This document shows, one piece after another, positions 43,055 through 52,710 of a stretch of 63,289 bases of DNA. The first letter of the stretch is position 1, and each line of letters begins with the position of its first letter. The position numbers were made by a program, and so were the translations under genes. The notes under the pieces were generated by a model. The model did not search any database and was not told where the DNA came from. It saw only the letters and a program-made list of their open reading frames with translations. Source of the DNA: Desulforegula conservatrix Mb1Pa (lineage in GTDB: Bacteria; Desulfobacterota; Desulfobacteria; Desulfobacterales; Desulforegulaceae); the NCBI RefSeq assembly GCF_000426225.1, contig NZ_AUEY01000018.1:1-63289 (forward strand), written 5' to 3'.

Positions 43055-43525
43055 ATGTTCAAACAGCTTATGGTGGCAATAATGATCTGCGGAGGAGTAC
43101 TTTTTATCTGTTCAAAAATATACGAGAAAGTGAAATGCAAAAACTCAAAGGAACTTCAGAATCATAGGATCAAGAATCTGGCCGCTGACTGCGGAGCAAA
43201 GGAAAAAAGGCAGCACACAAGAATTAAAACAGGTCAGCCTCTTTTAATATTCTGCAATGATCTGACCGGCGCAATTCCAGCAACATCAGGAGATATGAGT
43301 CTTAGCGGAGCCTTTATAAAATGCAATGAATCATTGGGGTTAGGAACTATTCTGAAAGTCGAGTTTTTGAATGAACCGAGGCTGCCGATCATGACAGCCC
43401 AAGTCGTATGGTCAAATTCAGGAGTTTCCCAAGAAAGGATATTAAACAGAGGGATTGGTGTCAGATTCAGTAATGTATCACCTGAAACTAGAAAAGCCCT
43501 TGAACTGGTTTTATCCTCAAATTGA
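43055..43525 (+). CDS. PilZ domain protein with N-terminal membrane segment
   Basis: A 156-residue protein from ATG 43055 (CAGGAGG 5 nt upstream). A hydrophobic segment (about 6 to 20) is followed by a short basic linker and a PilZ domain (about 50 to 150). The c-di-GMP-binding residues are in RQHTR (RxxxR) and DMSLSG (DxSxxG). It is likely an inner-membrane-tethered c-di-GMP receptor. Its stop codon is 2 nt from the stop of the convergent M23 peptidase gene, with no terminator between them. Confidence 0.85.
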   Translation: MFKQLMVAIMICGGVLFICSKIYEKVKCKNSKELQNHRIKNLAADCGAKEKRQHTRIKTGQPLLIFCNDLTGAIPATSGDMSLSGAFIKCNESLGLGTILKVEFLNEPRLPIMTAQVVWSNSGVSQERILNRGIGVRFSNVSPETRKALELVLSSN

Positions 43526-43527
43526 GA

Positions 43528-44484
43528 TTACATGTATTTTTGCGGGTTAACAGGAACGCCGTTGAGATGAACCTCATAATGGAGATGATTTCCGGTACTT
43601 CTTCCCGTACTTCCCATTCCGGCTATTGTCTGCCCCCTCTTTACCCTATCACCGGAACTTACTTTATATGAAGAAAGGTGAGAATACTGCGTAACGATAC
43701 CGTGTCCGTGGCTGATTATTATTGTTTTGCCATAAGCTCCCTTGTCGCCAACAAAAGACACTATACCATCGCCTCCGGCTCTTATAGGTGTTCCCGCGCT
43801 TCCTGCTATATCAAATCCCTTGTGTACTTCTGTGCGTCCTCCGAAAGGAGACTCCCTATACCCGAAACGGGATGTAACATTGCCGCCGTTGACCGGTCTC
43901 AGACTTGGAGTAGAAGAAATGACTAAATTTCTGACATTCTTTTCACCAGAAATTTTCTGATTCTCAAAAGTTTCCAGAGATTTAAGGAGTACATTGAAAT
44001 CCACATCCTGTTTTTCCGCCTCTGCAACAATAAGATCAAGCTGCTGGTGCATTTCCCTGAGTAGCGAATTATGCCTGTCACCAAGCGAGAGGTTGGTATT
44101 TATATCGTCAGGCATGGAACCGCCCATGCCTGTAAAATCTTCCTTTGTAACTTTTTTACTCTTAAGTGTTTCAGCAACTTTTGTTTCAAATGTGTTGAGG
44201 CTCTCCATCTTTTTCTTAAGAGCGTTAATCTCATCAGCAAAAAGCTGAATCTGACGTCTTTGGTTTTCAAGCTCCCCTCTGTTGCTAAGAAGTCTTTTCT
44301 CAAAACGTTTGGTCTGGAATGAGGTATTCTTTAGTTTGGAGTAATCAAAAAAAACATATGTAAGTGCTGCTATTATACAGATAACGAATGAAAAAACCGA
44401 TATAAGAAGTTTTTTAGAGATTACTGCTCTTTTGACAGATGAGCCATCATCATCAATAAACATTAAGGTATAATATCTAGACAT
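43528..44484 (-). CDS. M23 (LytM) family peptidase, membrane-anchored
   Basis: A 318-residue protein. A signal anchor (about 25 to 45) is followed by a coiled coil (about 60 to 125), then the M23 domain (about 205 to 315). The metal ligands are in EVHKGFDIAG (HxxxD) and NHLHYEVHLNG (HxH), with SHGHGIVTQYSHLSSYK carrying a further His. It cuts peptide crosslinks in peptidoglycan or activates amidases like EnvC, and the coiled coil suggests recruitment by cell-division or elongation proteins. The intergenic region upstream (44485-44748) is AT-rich with no gene. Confidence 0.9.
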   Translation of the reverse strand: MSRYYTLMFIDDDGSSVKRAVISKKLLISVFSFVICIIAALTYVFFDYSKLKNTSFQTKRFEKRLLSNRGELENQRRQIQLFADEINALKKKMESLNTFETKVAETLKSKKVTKEDFTGMGGSMPDDINTNLSLGDRHNSLLREMHQQLDLIVAEAEKQDVDFNVLLKSLETFENQKISGEKNVRNLVISSTPSLRPVNGGNVTSRFGYRESPFGGRTEVHKGFDIAGSAGTPIRAGGDGIVSFVGDKGAYGKTIIISHGHGIVTQYSHLSSYKVSSGDRVKRGQTIAGMGSTGRSTGNHLHYEVHLNGVPVNPQKYM

Positions 44485-44748
44485 ATTTTTTAACCATCTT
44501 TAAATACAGATAAAATATAATAAAGCCTCCGAACATTTAGCTATATACATATTAACAATTAGTTATTTTAGCGGCATAGATACCATAAGTAAAGGTAAGC
44601 TGTCAAGAAAAGACAGACAAAATCATACGACACCATGTCACAACAGTGCATGATATATCATAATAAATACCTGTTTTTATTATATATAATCAAAAAGATA
44701 AAATAACCAAGAAACTCATTTGTCAGACAATAATAAATAAATGGCTTA

Positions 44749-45654
44749 TTATATTAATAAAAGACTGCGCTTCAATGATCGTACTGTATTTGACATCAAC
44801 ATCGCAATAGTCATGGGCCCTACTCCACCGGGTACCGGAGTTATCCAGCCTGCTATCTCCCGAGCTTCTTCAAAATCGACGTCTCCTCTTAAAAGAGGTA
44901 TGATTCTGCCGGTCTTATCATCTTTCTTTTCCCCCACCCTGTTGACCCCAACATCAATCACGCAAGCCCCTGGTTTTATCCATGATGACTTTACAAGGCC
45001 CGGTACTCCGGCTGCCACAATAAGAATATCCGCCCTCCTGCAATGATAGGAAAGATCTTTAGTCCTTGTATGAACTACGGTGACAGTGGCGTCTCCTCCA
45101 GGCCCTTTCTGCATCATCATGGCTGCAATTGGCTTTCCAACAATGTTTGATCTCCCAACAACAACGACTTCTGCCCCAGATGTATTAATCCCGCTCCTTA
45201 TTATCATTTCAAGAATACCCGCAGGAGTACACGGCCTGAAACCGGTTGTGTCTCCAATCAGCGTCTTGCCGACATTTACAGGATGAAAGCCGTCTACATC
45301 TTTTTCCGGGCGAATGGCATTTATAACCTTCTGTTCACTTATGTGTTTAGGCAGTGGAAGCTGGACAAGAATACCATGAACACGATCATCCCTATTGTAC
45401 TTCTCTATTGTTTCAAGAAGGTCCGTTTCAGATATGTTTTCAGGAAGACTGACCTGTATCTCATTAAATCCAAGACCTTTTGCTGTCTTGATTTTAAGAG
45501 AAACATAGGAAACCGACGCAGGATGCTCACCAAGCATAATTGTTACAAGTCCAGGAACAACGCCGTGTTTGGCCTTTAAGGCCGCGACTTCTTCTCTTAG
45601 ATCCGCAAGTATACCTTCTCGTATTTCATTACCATTTATTATGACAGCTGACAT
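44749..45654 (-). CDS. folD: Methylenetetrahydrofolate dehydrogenase/cyclohydrolase
   Basis: A 301-residue protein from ATG 45654 (GGAGG upstream). FolD signatures are present: VSYVSLKIKTAKGLGFN with the active Lys, ILVQLPLPKHI, PEKDVDGFHPVNVG, CTPAGILEMI, the Rossmann loop VVVGRSNIVGKPIA, and the C-terminal PGGVGPMTIAMLMSNT. It interconverts methylene-, methenyl- and formyl-tetrahydrofolate, and in sulfate reducers can serve the Wood-Ljungdahl methyl branch. It is slightly longer than the usual 285 to 295 residues. Confidence 0.96.
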   Translation of the reverse strand: MSAVIINGNEIREGILADLREEVAALKAKHGVVPGLVTIMLGEHPASVSYVSLKIKTAKGLGFNEIQVSLPENISETDLLETIEKYNRDDRVHGILVQLPLPKHISEQKVINAIRPEKDVDGFHPVNVGKTLIGDTTGFRPCTPAGILEMIIRSGINTSGAEVVVVGRSNIVGKPIAAMMMQKGPGGDATVTVVHTRTKDLSYHCRRADILIVAAGVPGLVKSSWIKPGACVIDVGVNRVGEKKDDKTGRIIPLLRGDVDFEEAREIAGWITPVPGGVGPMTIAMLMSNTVRSLKRSLLLI

Positions 45655-45712
45655 ATAAGCCTCCATTTTCATATATTCATGCGGCGCAGGCGTGCGCAAA
45701 ACAATTCAAGAT

Positions 45713-45845
45713 TTATGGACTCGCAAAAAGTCAAAAAAGGATTGACGTCATGCCGGACTTGATCAGGCATCCTTTGTATTTTCAGACACTTCTGGATTCC
45801 GACCTGCGCAGGAATGACGAAAATCGGACTTTTTGCGACCTTGTC
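45713..45845 (-). repeat. Dispersed repeat family 1, copy 8
   Basis: Reverse orientation: TATGGACTCGCAAAAAGTC, GTCATGCCGGACTTGATCAG, CGACCTGCGCAGGAATGACG and GGACTTTTTGCGACCTTGTC in order. It lies between folD and the PaaK-like ligase gene. Confidence 0.8.
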
Positions 45846-45878
45846 TATATTATAGCAGACACACTATGGATACCTTAA

Positions 45879-47174
45879 TCAATCAGAAAAACCTCTGAGA
45901 TCCTTGATCTTGACGGTATGGTCGAATGCAGCAGGTTCAACAAGCTTAACAGCTGCATCCCATCCAAGATAACCTGAAATTCCTCGTACAAGTTCTTCAA
46001 CAAACAATCTCTGCTTTTTCATCTCATCAAAAAACATATTGTCGGAAATAGCTACAACAACAGAAAGAAAGTCCTGGTCATTTTTTCTCTCAACAACAAG
46101 CTGGAACTTTGGATCAACCTCTCCGGTTTTTTCAAGGATAACCCTTATCTGATCAGGGATAACACAAGTGCCCCTCATAACGATGACATCATCGACCCTT
46201 CTTGAAATCCTTGATATTCTGCAATGAGTTCTTCCGCATTCACATACGCTTCTATCTATACTTGCGACGTCACCAGTCCTGAATCTGATCAAAGGAAAAG
46301 CTTCTTTTGAAAGCGTAGTAACGACAAGTTCGCCTTCGTGGCCGTCAGGCATAGGCTGACCTGATAAAGGATCAATAATCTCGACCAGAAAATGATCTTC
46401 TGAAACGTGAAGTCCTTTTTTTGCCTGACATTCCCAGGCCATACCCAGTCCGAATATTTCTGCAAGACCATAAGCATCTGTTGCAGAGATATTCATTGAG
46501 GATTCGATTCTGTTTCTCATTGACTCTGGCCATGGCTCGGCCCCTAAAATACCCCTTTTCAAAACGAGTCCCACCTGATCCATTCCGAGTTTATCCATTT
46601 CAGCCTTGAGCTGAAGAGCAAATGTCGGAGTTGACACAAGGGTTGTGGTTCGAAAATCCCTCATTATCTTTACCTGATTTTCGGGATTCTGATTTGAAAG
46701 AGGTATAACAGAAGCGCCTATGAGTTCGGCACCAAGCTGAATTCCAGAAGGGCCGGTGGTTTTGCCCATTGGAAGGGAAACCTGGATCACGTCATCTTTT
46801 GTAACACCTGAGGCCCTGAGCATTCTTGCCATGAGCTGCCCCCAGTTCTTCAGATCATTTGCCGTAAAACCAACTGCGACAGGCTTGTCAAGATTTACCG
46901 CCGGAGCATGAATTCTGACTGCCTCACGCAAAGGAACCGCAAACATGCCATAGGGATAGTCTCTTTTAAGATCTTCGCGAGTTGTAAAAGGCAGCCTCGT
47001 TATATCATCAACAGACCTCAGATCTTCGGGGACAAAATCTATCTGCCTGAAAATCCGTCTGTAATGACTGACATTTTTGAAAACCCTGTTGAATACAGCC
47101 TGAAGCCTTTCAAGCTGCAACTGCCTGATATCATCCAGAGGCATCAACTCTCTTGAAGGATCCCAGCATTCCAT
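45879..47174 (-). CDS. Phenylacetate-CoA ligase-like (PaaK family) enzyme
   Basis: A 431-residue protein from ATG 47174 (AAGGAGA 8 nt upstream). PaaK features are visible: LPFTTREDLKRDYPYGM near residue 60, the VSLPMGKTTGPSGIQLG loop, DAYGLAEIFGLGMAWEC, and FRTGDVASID near 305. A C-terminal lid follows. It joins an aryl or other carboxylic acid to CoA using ATP. In many anaerobes this gene type sits beside Liv transporters, ACT proteins and indolepyruvate ferredoxin oxidoreductase in amino acid fermentation. The oxidoreductase is not in the window. Confidence 0.88.
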   Translation of the reverse strand: MECWDPSRELMPLDDIRQLQLERLQAVFNRVFKNVSHYRRIFRQIDFVPEDLRSVDDITRLPFTTREDLKRDYPYGMFAVPLREAVRIHAPAVNLDKPVAVGFTANDLKNWGQLMARMLRASGVTKDDVIQVSLPMGKTTGPSGIQLGAELIGASVIPLSNQNPENQVKIMRDFRTTTLVSTPTFALQLKAEMDKLGMDQVGLVLKRGILGAEPWPESMRNRIESSMNISATDAYGLAEIFGLGMAWECQAKKGLHVSEDHFLVEIIDPLSGQPMPDGHEGELVVTTLSKEAFPLIRFRTGDVASIDRSVCECGRTHCRISRISRRVDDVIVMRGTCVIPDQIRVILEKTGEVDPKFQLVVERKNDQDFLSVVVAISDNMFFDEMKKQRLFVEELVRGISGYLGWDAAVKLVEPAAFDHTVKIKDLRGFSD

Positions 47175-47314
47175 GGCGTTTCTCCTTTGCAAAGCATGAA
47201 AAATCAGATGGCTCATGATCCGTACTTAATATAGATAGGCAATATAATCAGAGCTGGTTAATATTTGAAAAAGTCTCATAAAAAGCTTTGCTTAATATGT
47301 CAGGTGATCCAAAT

Positions 47315-47450
47315 TTAATGGTCTCGCAAAAGTCAAAAACGGGCGGTGTCGTCATGTCTGACTTGATCCGGCATCTTTGTATTCTCAGATACTTATGGAT
47401 TCCTGCCTGAACCGGAATGACGGGAATCTGACTTTTTGCGACTTTGTCAA
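47315..47450 (-). repeat. Dispersed repeat family 1, copy 9
   Basis: Reverse orientation, ends TTAATGGTCTCGCAAAAGTC and TGACTTTTTGCGACTTTGTC; inner arms GACTTGATCCGGCATC and GAACCGGAATGACGGG. Confidence 0.8.
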
Positions 47451-47469
47451 ATTTGAGCATTTGCAATAA

Positions 47470-47605
47470 TCATAAAGTTTTTGCGGAACTTTAAAAAAAA
47501 AACGATCCGCCTGGGGCATTCGAATCAATGCCGGACTACGAGCAAAGGGGCACTCTAAAACGACCTACTAACTGGCCTTTTTTAAGTGAATTTAACCATA
47601 CAAGG
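47470..47605 (-). repeat. Dispersed repeat family 2, long-arm copy
   Basis: AAGTTTTTGCGGAACTTT, GATCCGCCTGGGGCATTCG, CCGGACTACGAGCAAAGG and TTTAACCATACAAGG read as the reverse of 59925-60062. It fills the gap between the PaaK-like gene and livF together with the family 1 copy. Confidence 0.6.
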
Positions 47606-47670
47606 CTATTTCAAATGAGAATAAAGCATATACGGATTATTAAATTGAAACAAATAAAGCATCAATCCGA

Positions 47671-48408
47671 TTATTCCCAAATTTCTCTTTTTTCCTTACC
47701 AAGGTATGCCCTGGTTACTTCAGGATTCATCTTCAGAGAAGAAGCAGTATCTTCAAGAATGATCTTGCCTGTCTCAAGAGCGTATCCCCTGTGGGCGATA
47801 TTCAAAGCAGCATTGGCATTCTGCTCAACAAGAAGGACTGTAAGGCCGGTTTCCTTGTTGAGCATGGAAATTGTCTGAAAAATATCTTTTACAATAAGCG
47901 GAGCAAGCCCCATTGACGGTTCATCCAGAAGAAGGAGCCTGGGTTTTCTGATAAGAGCCATTGCAAGTGCAAGCATCTGTTGCTCCCCTCCGCTCAGAGT
48001 GCCTGAATACTGTGATTTTCTCTCCCTTAGCAGAGGAAATATTTCATACATCTCTTCTATGGCTTTTGTGAGGGCTTTTCTGCCTTCTCGACGATAAATA
48101 AGGTTACCGCCTATCATGAGGTTTTCAACAACCTTCATTGGCCTGAAAATCTGTCTGCCTTCTGGAACCATAGCAATTCCGGTGCCCACCCTTTTTTCCG
48201 CGCACACGCCTTTTATTTCTTTGCCCATAAACGTGATGGATCCGCCGGAAACTAAATGCAGGCCGCTAATTGATCTGAGGGTGGTGGTTTTTCCGGCACC
48301 ATTTGCGCCTATGAGCGTGACTATCTCTCCTTCTTTTACGTGGAGAGACACATTTTTAAGAACATGCACAAGGCCATAATGACAATTTATATTTACTATT
48401 TTAAGCAT
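47671..48408 (-). CDS. livF: Branched-chain amino acid ABC transporter ATP-binding protein LivF
   Basis: A 245-residue protein. Walker A is GANGAGKTTTLRSISGL, the signature motif is LSGGEQQMLALAMALI, and Walker B is RLLLLDEPSMGLAP. It ends near TRAYLGK, typical for LivF. It powers the import complex with LivG, LivH, LivM and a LivK-type binding protein. It is the last gene of the operon, 41 nt after livG. Confidence 0.95.
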   Translation of the reverse strand: MLKIVNINCHYGLVHVLKNVSLHVKEGEIVTLIGANGAGKTTTLRSISGLHLVSGGSITFMGKEIKGVCAEKRVGTGIAMVPEGRQIFRPMKVVENLMIGGNLIYRREGRKALTKAIEEMYEIFPLLRERKSQYSGTLSGGEQQMLALAMALIRKPRLLLLDEPSMGLAPLIVKDIFQTISMLNKETGLTVLLVEQNANAALNIAHRGYALETGKIILEDTASSLKMNPEVTRAYLGKEKREIWE

Positions 48409-48449
48409 TCAGCATTTCCATGATTCATTCCTGAATGAGACATAAAGAC

Positions 48450-49211
48450 TCACTCACCAAGATAAGCCCTTATCACATCGGGATTTCTCTGAACCTCGGC
48501 AGGCGTTCCCCAAGCAATCCTGGTACCGAAATTAACCACAGCCACGAAATCGGAAATCTCCATAACAAGCTCCATATCATGTTCCACAAGCATGACTGTT
48601 GTACCCATTGCTTTGATTTTTTCTATCATGCTTCCCATCCTGAAGGTTTCCCTCGTATTAAGACCTGAAGCAGGCTCATCAAGAAGTATAAGATCAGGCT
48701 CCATGGCAAGGGCCCTTGCAAGCTCAAGGAGCCTCTGGCTGCCAAGCGGAAGGCTTCCTGCATTATTACAAGCCTCGGATGTAAGGCCTGTGAATTCGAG
48801 CCATTTTTCAGCATTCTCTTTTATCTTGCGCTCTTCACCTCTAAGGACAGGAGGAAAAAAAGACGAAAGGAAAAATCCTGACTTTGATTTCAGATGCCTG
48901 CCTGCCATTACGTTTTCAAGAACTGACATGCCTGGAAAAATCTGAATATTCTGAAAGGTTCTGGCTATACCGAGCGAAGCAATCTGGTGCGGTTTAAGGC
49001 CTTTGGTTGAAATTTCATTAAACGTGATAACGCCTGAATCAGGCATGACATAGCCTGTTATCATATTAAAAAGCGTTGTCTTGCCTGCTCCGTTTGGCCC
49101 TATGACAGATGAAACCGAGCCTTTTGGTATTGCAAGATCAAGCCCGTTAACTGCCAGAAGTCCGCCAAAAGATTTACAGACTGATTCAATATATAATATA
49201 TATTCAGACAC
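48450..49211 (-). CDS. livG: Branched-chain amino acid ABC transporter ATP-binding protein LivG
   Basis: A 253-residue protein. Walker A is GPNGAGKTTLFNMITG. The signature region is atypical, with GSQRLLELARALAMEPDL before Walker B LILLDEPASGLN. The H-loop is VMLVEHDMELVM. The Gln-rich signature variant (LGSQ) is common in LivG. It pairs with LivF on the inner face of the membrane. Confidence 0.95.
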   Translation of the reverse strand: MSEYILYIESVCKSFGGLLAVNGLDLAIPKGSVSSVIGPNGAGKTTLFNMITGYVMPDSGVITFNEISTKGLKPHQIASLGIARTFQNIQIFPGMSVLENVMAGRHLKSKSGFFLSSFFPPVLRGEERKIKENAEKWLEFTGLTSEACNNAGSLPLGSQRLLELARALAMEPDLILLDEPASGLNTRETFRMGSMIEKIKAMGTTVMLVEHDMELVMEISDFVAVVNFGTRIAWGTPAEVQRNPDVIRAYLGE

Positions 49212-49274
49212 TATAAGTGAAGCCTTCCAAATCCCAGAATTTTAAAACGTAAATGCAGTTATTCAAAATAAATT

Positions 49275-50282
49275 TCATGCAGACTTGCGTGTTTTTATCA
49301 CAGAGCTCTTTAACGAGTTCTTTATTTTAACCAGACCGCCGGCAAGACCGTCAGGAAGAAAAAGCATTATAACAAGCAATATTCCGCCGTAAACAAGAGT
49401 ATTGTAATCAGTCTTATATGAAACACCCATGATCGAGAAATTCTCACCTATAAATGAAAGAGCCTCAGGCAACAGTGAAAGAACGACCGATCCTATCACA
49501 GCACCCCATATCTGGTGCATGCCTCCGACAGCTACCATGGTGACAAGAAGAACAGAGTGCATTACATCAAAAGGTTCAGGATCAATATAAGCCATATAAT
49601 GAGCATAAAGACTCCCGGAGATTGAAGCATAAAGAGCGCTTAGTGCAAATATCTGAATCTTGTAGATGGAAGTATTGATACCGATTGACGAAGCAGCTGC
49701 CTCACTTCCCTGAATAGACTTAAGAGCACGCCCTATTCTAGAATTGATAAGATTCAGCGCAAAAAAAATGCCCAAGAGTGCAATTGCCCAGCATAAATAA
49801 TATTGCTTGAGATCTGAGTCAAGTTCAAAGCCCAAAAGGCTTATTGAAGGAATACCGCTTATACCCTGGGGGCCGCCGGTAATATCAACGGCAGCAACAG
49901 CGACCGTATGAATTATTGCACCGAATCCGAGGGTTGCCATGGCAAGATAATGCCCTTTCAATCTAAGTGCCGGGCCACCTAAAACAAATGCCACAAATAC
50001 TGAAATAACAGCGGAAACAGCCATACCAACAAAAGGAGACAGACCAAACATTGTCGTGCAGATCCCTGTCCCGTATGCACCAAGGGCATTAAAGGCTGCA
50101 TGACCTATGGAAATCTGCCCTGCATAACCGGAAAGCAGGCATAAGCCTGTGCATGTCAGACAATTAAGGGCTGAAAAAATCAAAATACCCTGATAATAGC
50201 TTCCTGAAACAAAAAAAGGAATAACAGCAACCCCGATTGCAAGGCAAATTAAAAGAGCGTAATTTCTGAAAACATCTGTCAT
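49275..50282 (-). CDS. livM: Branched-chain amino acid ABC transporter permease LivM
   Basis: A 335-residue protein with about nine membrane helices. Family features are LSGYAGQISIGHAAFNALGAYG near residue 50, GPALRLKGHYLAMATLGFG, and the cytoplasmic coupling segment LINSRIGRALKSIQGSEAAASSIGI. It forms the channel with LivH. Its start is about 300 nt from livH because of intervening repeat DNA, unusual inside a liv operon. Confidence 0.94.
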   Translation of the reverse strand: MTDVFRNYALLICLAIGVAVIPFFVSGSYYQGILIFSALNCLTCTGLCLLSGYAGQISIGHAAFNALGAYGTGICTTMFGLSPFVGMAVSAVISVFVAFVLGGPALRLKGHYLAMATLGFGAIIHTVAVAAVDITGGPQGISGIPSISLLGFELDSDLKQYYLCWAIALLGIFFALNLINSRIGRALKSIQGSEAAASSIGINTSIYKIQIFALSALYASISGSLYAHYMAYIDPEPFDVMHSVLLVTMVAVGGMHQIWGAVIGSVVLSLLPEALSFIGENFSIMGVSYKTDYNTLVYGGILLVIMLFLPDGLAGGLVKIKNSLKSSVIKTRKSA

Positions 50283-50369
50283 AAAAATCCGAAAAAACTT
50301 AATTATAAATTATAAATTGCAAGAACAGTATGTTAGCAATTCCATAGTTCCAAAATACAAAACAAAGAC

Positions 50370-50575
50370 TATGCTCAATTGTCGGTTGCGGCTTGGAAGA
50401 CATAGCCGAAGCATTTAAATGCTCAATAAATAAGAACCATTGCCAGAAAGCGCAAACCGTAAAGTTTTTGCGGAACTTTTTCCAAAAAGCGACCCGCCAG
50501 GGGCACACGCATCTGGTGCGCAAGCCTTAGAGCTTGAGCAGACTACGATTATGCAATTTTACCATACAAGACAAA
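50370..50575 (-). repeat. Family 2 copy inside the liv operon
   Basis: ACTATGCTCAATTGTCGG, AAGTTTTTGCGGAACTTTTT, AAAGCGACCCGCCAGGGGCA and TTTTACCATACAAGAC follow the reverse family 2 order. A diverged 28-bp hairpin unit (CTGGTGCGCAAGCC...GGCTTG-like arm) sits at about 50512-50540. It is transcribed as part of the livH-livM spacer. Confidence 0.55.
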
Positions 50576-50584
50576 AAAAGCCTG

Positions 50585-51484
50585 CTAAATTTCCCTTGTC
50601 CCTTTAGCGCCTGCGCCGCCCATCAGCCCGGATGGTTTTATGAAAAGAACCATAATCAGAATTATAAGTGCCATTGCATCCATATAATGGGAAGAAATGT
50701 AACCGCCTCCCATGGCCTCAAGAATCCCCAAAAGAAGCCCGGCTAAAACACCGCCGAAACTGCTTCCAAGACCTCCTGCCACAGCGGCTCCGAATCCTTT
50801 TAGCCCAAGAATGGCTCCTCGACCGTAATCCATCTGGATAATAGGTGTAATTATAATTCCTGCAACCGCGCCTGCACCGGCTGAGAGAGCAAAGGACAGC
50901 ATTACCATGAATCTGTCGTTAATACCCGCAAGTTTTGCTGAATCACGATTTATTGAGCAGGCGCGCATACTCTTGCCCGTCATTGTATATTTGAAAAAAA
51001 AGCCCTGAAGAATCACGATAATGAAAAGAATAGCCATAATCCACAATGTTTGGGGAAGAAGCAGAGCTCCCAAAACCTTAAGAGGCTCATCTCCTGAAAA
51101 ATGCTTCATATAATGGGAACCCTTGCCCCAGAAACACATGGCAAGGCCCTTCATAATGATTGAAACAGCAATTGTTATTATTATCAGCTGAAGCCCTGTG
51201 GGATTTTTAACTGGGTTTATTGTCAGCCTCTCCATGAGTATTCCGACAATCATTGCAAAAATGACGGCTAAAAAGAATGACGGCAGAACCGGCATTCCCA
51301 AAGACATGGTCAAGGTTACCATCATCAGGCCGCCGTAAACAACAAACTCGCCCTGGGCAAAATTTATTACGCCGGTGGAGTTGTAAATAATATTGTACCC
51401 CATGGCCACAAGCGCATAAATACAGCCGCGCTGTATGCCCATAAAGATATACTGTATAAAATCCGGCCAAAATGATGGTTCCAT
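50585..51484 (-). CDS. livH: Branched-chain amino acid ABC transporter permease LivH
   Basis: A 299-residue protein with about eight membrane helices. It has YALVAMGYNIIYNSTGVINFAQGEF near the N-terminus, the LivH signature, and a GLKGFGAAVAGGLGSSFGGVLAGLLLG segment late in the protein. The coupling loop is near GKSMRACSINRDSAKLAGI. It is 40 nt downstream of the binding protein gene. Confidence 0.95.
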   Translation of the reverse strand: MEPSFWPDFIQYIFMGIQRGCIYALVAMGYNIIYNSTGVINFAQGEFVVYGGLMMVTLTMSLGMPVLPSFFLAVIFAMIVGILMERLTINPVKNPTGLQLIIITIAVSIIMKGLAMCFWGKGSHYMKHFSGDEPLKVLGALLLPQTLWIMAILFIIVILQGFFFKYTMTGKSMRACSINRDSAKLAGINDRFMVMLSFALSAGAGAVAGIIITPIIQMDYGRGAILGLKGFGAAVAGGLGSSFGGVLAGLLLGILEAMGGGYISSHYMDAMALIILIMVLFIKPSGLMGGAGAKGTREI

Positions 51485-51524
51485 GATTTAAATTAAGCCC
51501 TGCCCTTTTACTTATTATTCCAGC

Positions 51525-52697
51525 CTACTCACCAAGAACTACGAACTGGCCATTTTTAACGGTAAGCATCTCAAAGGCGTTCTTGTCAAGTCCGTTATGG
51601 TCTGCGGCAGAAAATTTAAACTGACCACCGGTTCCTGTAAACTGGGCTGTTTCAATGTAATCCCTGATCTTGGCAGGATCGTCACCAACTGCCTCTATAG
51701 CCTTGACCACAAGCCAGAGCCCGTCATAGGCATGCCCGCCGAATGTGCTTACGTGGTCTTTATATTTAGCTTCATAAGCGGTCTTATATTCATTAAGAAC
51801 AGCCTTCTGGGGATGACCGTCAGGAAGGGTCGAAACAGCCATTACCCTGCCAGCAGGGAACACAAGACCCTCGGCAGCATCTCCTGCTGCTTCGGCGTAT
51901 TTCACATTTGCGAATCCATGGCTTTGATAAAGAGGAATGCTCATTTTTAGCTGTTTCATATTTTTAGGAACTATGGACTGGGCAGGAACTATTGACCAAT
52001 TAACGGCAGCCTCGGCTCCGGCTTTCTGAATTTTCAGAAGCTGTGCTGTCATGTCTGTATCAGACGGATTATAGGTCTCGTCACTTACTATCTGAAGACC
52101 GAATTCAGAGGCCATTTCAGTAAGTTTTTTACGTCCGGCATTTCCGAAACCATTTGTGGCTGTCAGAATGCCGACTTTTTTAATGCCTTTCTTGTTCATA
52201 TTTTCATAGATTCTTCTGACAGCATCACTATCGTTCTGTCCCATTTTGAAGATCCACTTACGCTCGCTTGCAGGTTTTGTAATTTCCTCTGCAGCAGCAC
52301 AGGAAAGAAGAGGAACAGGTGTTTCCATCTTCTGAATAACCGGGATAACCGCCATTGTCGTGCCGCTTTCAGATGGCCCGATGATTGCGCAGACCTTGTC
52401 CTTCTGAACAAGTTTTTTTACAGCATTAACGGTTCTTGTATTGTCGCCCTGATTATCTTCGATAAAAAGTGAAATCTTACGGCCTTTTATTCCGCCTTTT
52501 GCATTTATTTCATCTGCGATCATTTCAACTGTCTTTTTCTGGGGTTCTCCAAGCCAGGAAGTATTTCCTGTCACAGAAAAAACACAGCCTATTTTATAGT
52601 CATTATCTGCTGCAATGACGCTGGAACCAAATCCTAACGTAAAAACAGCCGTCATTAAAAAAAATGAAGCCGAAAAACCCATAAGACTTTTTTTCAC
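51525..52697 (-). CDS. livK: Branched-chain amino acid ABC transporter substrate-binding protein
   Basis: A 390-residue protein with a Sec signal peptide (about 1 to 29, ending SSVIAA) and a type 1 periplasmic-binding fold: KIGCVFSVTGNTSWLGEPQ, GRKISLFIEDNQGDNTRTVN, and VCAIIGPSESGTTMAVIPV. It delivers a ligand to LivHM. Given the PaaK and ACT neighbours, the ligand may be a branched or aromatic amino acid or an acid derived from it. The gene leads the livKHMGF block. Confidence 0.92.
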   Translation of the reverse strand: MKKSLMGFSASFFLMTAVFTLGFGSSVIAADNDYKIGCVFSVTGNTSWLGEPQKKTVEMIADEINAKGGIKGRKISLFIEDNQGDNTRTVNAVKKLVQKDKVCAIIGPSESGTTMAVIPVIQKMETPVPLLSCAAAEEITKPASERKWIFKMGQNDSDAVRRIYENMNKKGIKKVGILTATNGFGNAGRKKLTEMASEFGLQIVSDETYNPSDTDMTAQLLKIQKAGAEAAVNWSIVPAQSIVPKNMKQLKMSIPLYQSHGFANVKYAEAAGDAAEGLVFPAGRVMAVSTLPDGHPQKAVLNEYKTAYEAKYKDHVSTFGGHAYDGLWLVVKAIEAVGDDPAKIRDYIETAQFTGTGGQFKFSAADHNGLDKNAFEMLTVKNGQFVVLGE

Positions 52698-52710
52698 TGT
52701 CCCCTCCAGT

